Shown here piece by piece: positions 1 to 5,879 of a DNA stretch of 5,879 nt. Source of the stretch: Ignavibacteriaceae bacterium (GTDB lineage: Bacteria; Bacteroidota; Ignavibacteria; Ignavibacteriales; Ignavibacteriaceae). The stretch covers positions 1 through 5,879 of the forward strand of contig JALHTS010000324.1 in assembly GCA_022865965.1 (NCBI GenBank), written 5' to 3'. The notes under the pieces are model-generated. The model was not told where the DNA came from and did not search any database. It saw only the letters and a program-made list of their open reading frames with translations. The translations under genes were made by a program, and so were the position numbers. Positions within the stretch are counted from its first letter, which is position 1; each line of letters starts with the position of its first letter.

Positions 1-1863
1 ATGGAAGGTAACGAGCCGGTTGTTATTCCGAATTCTGAGGGCGGAAGAACTACTCCGTCTGTAGTTGCATTTACAAAATCAGGTGAAAGATTGGTTGGTC
101 AACCTGCTAAACGACAAGCCATAACTAATCCAAGTAACACAGTCTTCTCAATAAAAAGATTTATGGGAAGATTATATAATGAGGTTGATAAGGAAAGAAC
201 AGAAGTGCCTTATGAAGTTGTTGCCGGTGATTCAAATACTGCAAGAGTGAAAATAACTGATCGACTTTATTCACCACCTGAAATAAGTGCAATGATTCTT
301 CAGAAGATGAAAAAAACTGCTGAAGATTATCTCGGTCAGGAAGTGACAGAAGCAGTGATTACAGTTCCTGCTTACTTTAATGACTCACAAAGACAAGCAA
401 CAAAAGATGCGGGTGAAATAGCAGGTTTAAAAGTAAGAAGAATAATAAATGAACCAACTGCTGCTGCTCTAGCTTATGGATTAGACAAAAAAACTTCTGA
501 TCATACAGTTGCTGTTTACGATTTAGGAGGCGGAACGTTTGACATTTCGATCCTTCAGTTAGGTGATGGTGTGTTTGAAGTTAAATCAACAAATGGAGAC
601 ACTCACCTTGGTGGCGATGACTTTGATCAAAGATTAATTGATTTTCTTGCTGATGAATTCAAAAAACAGGAAGGAATTGATCTCAAAAAAGATCCAATGG
701 CTCTTCAAAGATTGAAAGAAGCTGCCGAGAAAGCTAAAATTGAGCTTTCATCATCTTCTTCAACAGATGTTAATCTTCCATTCATTACTGCAACTCAGGA
801 TGGACCGAAGCATATGAACATCAACTTAAGCAGATCAAAATTTGAACAGTTGATACACGATCTTATCGAAAACACAAGAATGCCTTGCGAACAGGCAATA
901 AAAGATGCCGGTGTTTCTCCATCAGATATTAATGAAGTTATTTTGGTTGGTGGCTCGACAAGAATTCCGATGGTACAGGAATTAGTGAAGAAAATATTCG
1001 GCAAAGAGCCTCACAAAGGCGTTAATGCTGATGAAGTAGTTGCGGTTGGTGCAGCTATCCAGGGTGGTGTGCTTACAGGTGAAGTTAAAGATGTTCTTCT
1101 ACTTGACGTTACTCCACTTTCACTTGGAATTGAAACACTTGGCAGCGTATTCACAAAACTGATTGACGCCAATACAACTATTCCAACAAGAAAAAGTGAG
1201 ATATTCTCAACTGCTTCTGATAGTCAGCCTTCTGTTGAGATTAATGTTCTTCAGGGAGAAAGACAAATGGCTGCCGATAACAGATCATTAGGAAGATTCC
1301 ATCTTGATGGTATTCCACCGGCACCAAGGGGAATTCCGCAAATTGAAGTTACTTTTGATATTGACGCAAATGGAATTCTTCACGTAAGTGCAAAAGATAA
1401 AGCTACCAGTAAAGAACAAAGCATAAGAATAACTTCTTCGGGCGGTTTAAATCAGAGTGAAATAGAAAAAATGAAAAACGATGCTAAAGAACACGCAGCA
1501 GAAGATAAAAAGAAAAGAGAATCTGTTGATGTGCGAAATCAAGCTGACAGTCTGATTTTCCAAACAAAGAAACAACTTGAAGAATTAAAAGATAAAGTTA
1601 ACCCGGATGCAAAAGCACGGCTTGAATCTGAGATAAAGAAAGTTGAAGATGCTCTTTCAACTAATAACACTGATCAGATTAAGTCTGCAACTGAATCATT
1701 AAATAAAACCTGGAGTGAAATTGCTGCACAGCTTTATTCACAAGAAGGTGGAGCTCAGCCGGGACCGCAACCCGGGCAGGAATCAGCTTCCGGTAAGCCT
1801 GAAGATGGAAAAGATAATGTTCAGGATGCATCTTACGAAGTTGTTGATGATGATAAGAAATAA
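1..1863 (+). CDS. dnaK: Molecular chaperone DnaK (Hsp70), 5'-truncated by the window edge
   Basis: Cytosolic ATP-dependent Hsp70 chaperone; in the family it works with DnaJ and GrpE to bind and release unfolded polypeptides. The frame is open from base 1 to a TAA at 1861-1863 (620 residues). The first Met aligns with about residue 19 of E. coli DnaK, so it is an internal codon; the true start and the first phosphate loop (IDLGTTNS) lie upstream of the window. Visible ATPase-domain landmarks are TVPAYFND (121-128), INEPTAAAL (around E151), the second phosphate loop DLGGGTFD (174-181), GGDDFD (204-209) and ILVGGSTR (314-321). The hydrophobic interdomain linker DVLLLD is at 364-369. A beta substrate-binding domain follows to about 480, with [10 protein letters not shown] and LHVSAKDK, then a charged helical lid. 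The tail from about 582 is rich in Gly, Pro and Gln and ends in the acidic YEVVDDDKK, resembling the conserved Hsp70 C-terminal end. A terminator lies 25 bases downstream. No key residue is missing in the visible part. Confidence 0.98.
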   Translation: MEGNEPVVIPNSEGGRTTPSVVAFTKSGERLVGQPAKRQAITNPSNTVFSIKRFMGRLYNEVDKERTEVPYEVVAGDSNTARVKITDRLYSPPEISAMILQKMKKTAEDYLGQEVTEAVITVPAYFNDSQRQATKDAGEIAGLKVRRIINEPTAAALAYGLDKKTSDHTVAVYDLGGGTFDISILQLGDGVFEVKSTNGDTHLGGDDFDQRLIDFLADEFKKQEGIDLKKDPMALQRLKEAAEKAKIELSSSSSTDVNLPFITATQDGPKHMNINLSRSKFEQLIHDLIENTRMPCEQAIKDAGVSPSDINEVILVGGSTRIPMVQELVKKIFGKEPHKGVNADEVVAVGAAIQGGVLTGEVKDVLLLDVTPLSLGIETLGSVFTKLIDANTTIPTRKSEIFSTASDSQPSVEINVLQGERQMAADNRSLGRFHLDGIPPAPRGIPQIEVTFDIDANGILHVSAKDKATSKEQSIRITSSGGLNQSEIEKMKNDAKEHAAEDKKKRESVDVRNQADSLIFQTKKQLEELKDKVNPDAKARLESEIKKVEDALSTNNTDQIKSATESLNKTWSEIAAQLYSQEGGAQPGPQPGQESASGKPEDGKDNVQDASYEVVDDDKK

Positions 1864-1887
1864 TTTCTGTTGTAATAAGTAAATCTT

Positions 1888-1920
1888 AAGCCCCGTAAAT
1901 GCTTTGCGGGGCTTTTTCTT
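1888..1920 (+). terminator. Intrinsic terminator downstream of dnaK
   Basis: Arms 1888-1899 and 1903-1914 pair as a 12-bp stem with one G-T wobble (1896 with 1906), closing on the three-base loop TGC. The GC core is GCCCCG/CGGGGC, and the 3' arm runs into a T-rich tract (TTTTTCTT, 1913-1920). It starts 25 bases after the dnaK stop codon, the expected place for a rho-independent terminator. It should separate dnaK transcription from the acyltransferase-ruvB-peptidase block. Confidence 0.93.
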
Positions 1921-1977
1921 TCACGCTCCATTTCAGTATTTTTACTGCAATTCTGATTAAACTTTCAACCCTTTTTA

Positions 1978-3072
1978 ATGGTTAAAACAGGCAAAAAAAA
2001 TAGAATCATTTTTATTGATTTGATGAGAGCTTTTGCTGTTATTCAAATGGTACAAGGTCATACGGTAGATGTTCTGCTTACTTCCGATTTAAGATCAAAC
2101 GATTATCTGGCTTACTCAATCTGGCTGTTTATGCGAGGAATGACTGCACCGATTTTTATGTTCACAGCGGGGACAACATTTGCTTATCTATTTCGTCTTG
2201 CACAGGAGCCGTTTGAAAAAAATCCTCGTGTCTGGAAAGGAATTAAAAGATTTTTTCTGCTTCTCTTTATCGGATATATGTTGAGATATCCAACTGCAAC
2301 ACTTGTTGATTTTTCAAGCGTAACAGATTTTCAATGGAGAACATTTTTTATTGTAGATGTTCTTCATCTTATCGGATTCGGAATTTTGTTTGTGCTTATT
2401 TTTGCATACATATCCGAAAAAACGAAACTTGGTGATTACATTGTTTTTATTGCTGGTGCAATATTATTCTTTCTTCCGGCAACAACATTTGAGAATATTG
2501 ATTGGCTCGCATATCTTCCTCATCCTATCGCTTCATACTTTTACACAGGGACAGGATCTTTGTTTCCATTGTTTCCCTGGGCTGGTTATGTAGTATTAGG
2601 AGGTGCTTTAGGAAGTTATCTCGCAAAAAATCCAATGATTTTTAAATCTCCTAAATTCAGCTTAATGTTGACCGGAATCGGACTTATACTTTTATTCTTA
2701 TCATACATAGGTGGCGATATTGCAAAAGTGTTTGGTTATAATTTAGATAGTTCATCCACTTCATTATTAACTATATCTTTTCGTTTAGGTTTTGTTCTTT
2801 TATTGAATGCATTAGTCTCATATATTTCTATAAGTGTTGAGACAATTCCAAGAATATTTATATTAGTAGGCAGAAATACATTGTTGATTTATGTTGTGCA
2901 TCTTATGATCCTATATGGCAGTGCGTGGAATGTAGGTTTAAATTATTACTGGGGAAAGAGTTTGTATCCTACACAAACAATAAGCATAGCAATTGCTATG
3001 GTTATTACTATGACAACTTTAGTATGGTTAATTAATAAATTTAGATTTAGAAATAAAGAATTGGTAACCTGA
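1978..3072 (+). CDS. HGSNAT/DUF1624-like integral membrane acyltransferase
   Basis: A 364-residue polytopic membrane protein that I place in the heparan-alpha-glucosaminide N-acetyltransferase catalytic-domain (DUF1624) family, whose known member moves acetyl groups from acetyl-CoA across a membrane onto a sugar amine. The substrate here is unknown. Seen directly: a basic N-terminus (KTGKKNR), then about ten hydrophobic segments, near 10-34, 48-72, 88-102, 120-143, 152-170, 195-215, 228-247, 265-285, 292-314 and 333-353. Family-like motifs are FIDLMRAFA (12-20) with GH at 27-28, [14 protein letters not shown] (52-65), DVLHLIG (127-133), FPLFPWAGY (196-204) and [13 protein letters not shown] (296-308). 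H28 is the best candidate for a catalytic or proton-shuttling residue, by position only. The start is the first possible start codon after an in-frame TGA at 1954-1956 and lies just before the conserved block; no clear Shine-Dalgarno is visible. The stop is 2 bases before ruvB. An acyltransferase-3 or YeiB-like assignment is the main alternative. Confidence 0.85.
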   Translation: MVKTGKKNRIIFIDLMRAFAVIQMVQGHTVDVLLTSDLRSNDYLAYSIWLFMRGMTAPIFMFTAGTTFAYLFRLAQEPFEKNPRVWKGIKRFFLLLFIGYMLRYPTATLVDFSSVTDFQWRTFFIVDVLHLIGFGILFVLIFAYISEKTKLGDYIVFIAGAILFFLPATTFENIDWLAYLPHPIASYFYTGTGSLFPLFPWAGYVVLGGALGSYLAKNPMIFKSPKFSLMLTGIGLILLFLSYIGGDIAKVFGYNLDSSSTSLLTISFRLGFVLLLNALVSYISISVETIPRIFILVGRNTLLIYVVHLMILYGSAWNVGLNYYWGKSLYPTQTISIAIAMVITMTTLVWLINKFRFRNKELVT

Positions 3073-3074
3073 TA

Positions 3075-4100
3075 ATGACAAGAAAATCAAAAAGCACTTC
3101 TTCAGAAATAAATGATGAAGAAAAAAAGTTTGAACAGACTCTTCGTCCTCAAAAAATAAGTGAGTTTTCCGGGCAGTCAAAAATTACTGACAACCTTCAT
3201 GTTTTTATTTCCGCTGCCATGAAAAGGGGAGAAGCATTAGATCATGTTCTTCTTACAGGTCCTCCGGGATTAGGTAAAACCACACTTGCACATATTATTG
3301 CCAATGAACTTGGTGTTAAACTAAAAATTTCTTCCGGTCCTGTTTTAGAGAAACCCGGAGACTTAGCAGGAATACTTACAAATCTTGAAGAACACTCTGT
3401 TCTTTTCATTGATGAAATTCATCGTCTTAGTCCAGTTATTGAAGAATATCTTTATTCAGCAATGGAAGATTATAAATTAGATATTATGATTGACAGCGGA
3501 CCGAATGCGCGTTCTGTTCAGATAAGTTTACCGAAATATACTTTAGTTGGCGCAACAACACGGGCGGGAATGTTAACATCTCCTTTACGCGATAGATTCG
3601 GAATAAAGTTCAGATTGGATTACTACAATTCGGATATACTTAAAGTTATTGTTCAGAGATCTTCATCTATATTAAATATTAGCATTGATGAGAATGCTTC
3701 TATTGAGATTGCAAAACGATCAAGAGGTACACCTCGAATTGCAAATCGGTTATTACGCAGAACAAGAGACTTTGCCGATTTTGAAAACAAAAAAATGATT
3801 GATGTTGAAATTGCTAAAAAAGCTCTTACTGCTCTTGAGGTTGATGAATACGGACTTGATGAAATGGATAAAGAAATTATTCTTGCCATAATTGAAAAAT
3901 ATAAAGGTGGTCCGGTCGGACTGAGTACACTTGCTGTTGCAGTAAATGAAGATCCCGGAACCATTGAAGAAGTCTATGAACCTTTTTTAATTCAGCAAGG
4001 TTTTATCCAGCGTACTCCACGTGGAAGAGAAGTTACCGATTTAGCCTATAAACGTTTTGGCAAATCACGTTCAGGAATAACTTCCGGTTTATTTGACTGA
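3075..4100 (+). CDS. ruvB: Holliday junction branch migration DNA helicase RuvB
   Basis: AAA+ motor of the RuvAB complex. Hexameric rings, loaded by RuvA, pump DNA through Holliday junctions during recombinational repair, and RuvC then resolves the junction. At 341 residues it has the usual family length. Motifs in order: LRP..ISEFSGQ (23-34), Walker A GPPGLGKT (62-69), Walker [10 protein letters not shown] (110-118, with D113 and E114), sensor 1 GATTRAG (159-165), the arginine-finger segment PLRDRFG (170-176) and sensor 2 GTPR (218-221). The C-terminal winged-helix DNA-binding domain spans about 268-335 and includes [10 protein letters not shown] (278-287) and RTPRGRE (313-319). The ATG is the first start codon after an in-frame TAA at 3054-3056. 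No good ribosome binding site precedes it; with only 2 bases after the upstream stop, translational coupling is plausible. The first ~18 residues are polar and not conserved. ruvA and ruvC are not in the window. Every catalytic motif is intact. Confidence 0.98.
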   Translation: MTRKSKSTSSEINDEEKKFEQTLRPQKISEFSGQSKITDNLHVFISAAMKRGEALDHVLLTGPPGLGKTTLAHIIANELGVKLKISSGPVLEKPGDLAGILTNLEEHSVLFIDEIHRLSPVIEEYLYSAMEDYKLDIMIDSGPNARSVQISLPKYTLVGATTRAGMLTSPLRDRFGIKFRLDYYNSDILKVIVQRSSSILNISIDENASIEIAKRSRGTPRIANRLLRRTRDFADFENKKMIDVEIAKKALTALEVDEYGLDEMDKEIILAIIEKYKGGPVGLSTLAVAVNEDPGTIEEVYEPFLIQQGFIQRTPRGREVTDLAYKRFGKSRSGITSGLFD

Positions 4101-4107
4101 TCATAAA

Positions 4108-4128
4108 ATGATTAAAGGATTAATTATG
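4108..4128 (+). promoter_or_regulatory. Ribosome binding site of the M1 peptidase gene, within a small inverted repeat
   Basis: AAAGGA at 4114-4119 lies 6 bases before the ATG at 4126, the best Shine-Dalgarno match at any start in this window. It decides between two in-frame ATGs, 4108 and 4126, in favour of 4126; that start also puts the basic residues of the signal peptide at the N-terminus. The bases 4108-4115 and 4120-4127 can pair (8 bp, one G-T, otherwise all A-T), with AGGA in the four-base loop. The stem would be weak, so a regulatory role is only a possibility. Confidence 0.65.
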
Positions 4129-5879
4129 AGAAAAAGTTCAGTAGTTGTTTTATGCTTTTTATTTTCATTTACAAACTCAATGGCCCAAAGTGATTTATTC
4201 ACTCCACTTGATTTTTTAAAAGCTGTTGAAAATGGAGCACGCACTTTAACCGGAATACCGGGTGAAAATTATTGGCAGAACTCCACCGATTATTTTATCA
4301 AAGCAAAAGTTCATCCTAATTATAGACTGCTTGAAGGAAGTGAAAAAATTATTTATTACAATAATAGTCCGGATACTCTCAAATCAATTTATCTCAGACT
4401 GTACCAAAACATACAGAAAGCAAATGCACCGCGGGATGGACAATTTGATTTGGAATCAATAACAGAAGGAATGATAATAACTTCTTTGAAGGTTGCAGAT
4501 AAAGAATACGATATAGAAGACAGAAATCTTGTAAATGAATATGCCACAAATTTTATGATAAAATTAATTGATCCTTTACCTCCGTTATCAAAAATCCATT
4601 TGGAAATTGATTGGCATTTTGAAATTCCGGAGCACACCTGGCGATTAGGATTCTATGATTCAACTTCTGCTTTTATTGCATACTGGTATCCGCAAGTATC
4701 CGTATATGATGATATTGATGGTTGGGATATAAATATTTATAAAGGTTATGCTGAGATGTATAATGATTTCAACAATTATGAAGTTGAACTCACACTTCCT
4801 AAAGATTTTGGTTTGTGGGCAACGGGTGTACTTCAGAATCCTAAGGAAATTTTAAATGAGAAGTTTTTGAATAGATATCATCAGGCATTAAAATCTGAAG
4901 AAATCGTGAATATAATTACTAAAGAGGATTTAGAAACAGGAAATATTTTTCAGAATAGAGAACAACTGACTTATAAGTTTTCAGCAAAGCATGTTCCGGA
5001 TTTTGCTTTCGGATTTAGCGACCATTATTTGTGGGATGCTTTTAATCTTAAATTGAAAAATGGCCGCAATGTTTATATAGCGGCTGCATACAAAGAACAA
5101 TCAGAAGATTTTTACAAGGTAGCAAAAATTGCAAAAGAATCATTGATATTTTTCTCAGAGGAAATGCCCGGCGTACCTTTTCCATATCCATCTGCAAGTG
5201 TATTTAACGGCTCAGGAGGAATGGAATTTCCGATGATAATTAATGATGGTTCTACATCAACCTATGAAAGTACGGTAGGACTAACATCTCACGAACTTTT
5301 ACATCAGTATTTTCCTTTTTATATGGGAACAAATGAACGTAAATATGCTTGGATGGATGAAGGCTGGGCTGTTATGCTTCCGTTTGAGTTACAGGATAGA
5401 AATCATCACTATAGACGATCCGCAACCATTAAATATTATGAATCAGTTGCAGGAACAGAAAATGATGTACCTCCAATAGTTTTATCAATTCTTTTAACCG
5501 GCACACCATACAGAAATGCTGCTTACAACAGACCCGGAGCAGCATATATGTTCTTAAGAGAATTTATGGGAGATGAACTTTTTAGCTCAGCTCTTAAAGA
5601 ATTTATGAACAGGTGGAATAGTAAACATCCGTTACCCTATGATTTTTTTAACACCTTTAATGAAGTTGCCGGTGAGGATTTATCCTGGTTCTGGAATCCA
5701 TGGTTTTATCAATACAGCTTTCCCGATCTTGCCATCAAGGATATAAAGGTTACAGATAAAAAAATTCTTGTTACTGTAAGAAAAATAGGAAATGTTCCTG
5801 TACCTGTACAGCTAAAATTTGTTTATGATGAGGTAGATAAACAGGAAATTATTTATGAGAATGCTTCAGTATGGAAAGA
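4126..5879 (+). CDS. Secreted M1-family zinc metallopeptidase (aminopeptidase N-like), 3'-truncated by the window edge
   Basis: A gluzincin peptidase predicted to remove N-terminal residues from peptides outside the cytoplasm. The frame stays open to the window end (584 complete codons plus two bases), so the C-terminus is missing. Residues 1-20 form a signal peptide: MRK, a hydrophobic core, then SMA before Q21 as a likely signal peptidase I site. An N-terminal beta domain follows, with the YRLLEGSEKIIYYNNSPDTL stretch typical of M1 enzymes. The catalytic domain has GGMEF (364-368), where E367 matches the Glu of GAMEN that binds the substrate amino end, then HELLH (389-393) and E412. This fits HExxH-x18-E exactly: H389, H393 and E412 for zinc and E390 as general base. 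Y467, in YNRPGAAYMFLREF, is the likely transition-state Tyr. WFWNPWF (521-527) closes the core, and a beta-rich C-terminal region begins near 533. It lies 25 bases after ruvB on the same strand, probably in the same transcript. The natural substrate is unknown. Confidence 0.93.
   Translation, partial: MRKSSVVVLCFLFSFTNSMAQSDLFTPLDFLKAVENGARTLTGIPGENYWQNSTDYFIKAKVHPNYRLLEGSEKIIYYNNSPDTLKSIYLRLYQNIQKANAPRDGQFDLESITEGMIITSLKVADKEYDIEDRNLVNEYATNFMIKLIDPLPPLSKIHLEIDWHFEIPEHTWRLGFYDSTSAFIAYWYPQVSVYDDIDGWDINIYKGYAEMYNDFNNYEVELTLPKDFGLWATGVLQNPKEILNEKFLNRYHQALKSEEIVNIITKEDLETGNIFQNREQLTYKFSAKHVPDFAFGFSDHYLWDAFNLKLKNGRNVYIAAAYKEQSEDFYKVAKIAKESLIFFSEEMPGVPFPYPSASVFNGSGGMEFPMIINDGSTSTYESTVGLTSHELLHQYFPFYMGTNERKYAWMDEGWAVMLPFELQDRNHHYRRSATIKYYESVAGTENDVPPIVLSILLTGTPYRNAAYNRPGAAYMFLREFMGDELFSSALKEFMNRWNSKHPLPYDFFNTFNEVAGEDLSWFWNPWFYQYSFPDLAIKDIKVTDKKILVTVRKIGNVPVPVQLKFVYDEVDKQEIIYENASVWK

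Noticed and set aside
1..3. ATG at the first base read as the true dnaK start, giving a complete 620-residue protein
   Set aside because: The sequence begins at the position equivalent to E. coli DnaK residue 19, and the essential first phosphate loop is absent; the Met is a conserved internal residue and the gene is cut by the window edge.
795..1004. Minus-strand open frame of 69 codons
   Set aside because: It lies wholly inside dnaK, opposite highly conserved ATPase-domain codons, and its translation shows no recognisable motif.
1921..1977. A promoter for the acyltransferase gene in the bases after the terminator
   Set aside because: A promoter is expected here because of the terminator, but no sequence fits either the sigma-70 consensus or the Bacteroidota TTTG/TAnnTTTG pattern with correct spacing. 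The best sigma-70-like pair (TTTCAG, 17 bases, TGATTA) is too weak to report.
2357..2593. Plus-strand open frame of 78 codons
   Set aside because: It is an out-of-frame reading of the acyltransferase membrane segments; the Phe/Leu-rich product reflects the T-rich codons of the real gene.
3653..3964. Minus-strand open frame of 103 codons
   Set aside because: It is antisense to the sensor 2 and winged-helix region of ruvB and has no family resemblance of its own.
4135..4155. Cys at residue 10 of the peptidase leader as a lipoprotein lipobox
   Set aside because: The Cys sits in the middle of the hydrophobic core (VVVLC) without a preceding small-residue lipobox, whereas SMA before Q21 is a good signal peptidase I site.
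4262..4637. Two open frames, 4262-4462 on the plus strand and 4389-4637 on the minus strand
   Set aside because: Both fall within the N-terminal domain of the M1 peptidase, whose own frame runs unbroken through this region with clear family motifs.
1..5879. Mobile element, CRISPR array, tRNA or phage-defence genes
   Set aside because: No inverted terminal repeats, transposase motifs, spaced repeats, tRNA-like folds or defence-family domains were seen; all four genes belong to recognised families, two of them housekeeping.

Overview
The window is AT-rich and carries four protein-coding genes, all on the + strand. The first is cut at its 5' end and the last at its 3' end. Low GC, mostly weak Shine-Dalgarno signals and the gene families point to the Bacteroidota/Chlorobi/Ignavibacteria group; these families include a secreted M1 peptidase and an HGSNAT-like membrane acyltransferase beside ruvB. 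That placement is inferred from style and family resemblance, not from a marker gene.

Layout: positions 1-1863 encode the chaperone DnaK, lacking roughly its first 18 residues. It is followed at 1888-1920 by a clear intrinsic terminator, so dnaK transcription very likely ends there. The rest of the 114-base gap holds no promoter I can defend. A second, tightly packed block follows: a multi-spanning membrane acyltransferase of the HGSNAT/DUF1624 type (1978-3072), ruvB (3075-4100, 2 bases after the acyltransferase stop) and a secreted M1-family metallopeptidase (4126 to the window end, 25 bases after ruvB). Spacing and orientation suggest these three genes are co-transcribed, but nothing ties their functions into one pathway: one probably modifies a glycan or envelope substrate, one migrates Holliday junctions, and one cleaves peptides outside the cytoplasm.

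No RNA genes, CRISPR arrays, mobile elements, long repeats or signs of recent transfer were seen. No stretch without a gene exceeds 114 bases. I found no convincing undescribed system. The points worth a second look are modest: the unusual neighbour of ruvB, the variant exopeptidase motif of the M1 enzyme, and a small inverted repeat that places the M1 gene's ribosome binding site in a loop.
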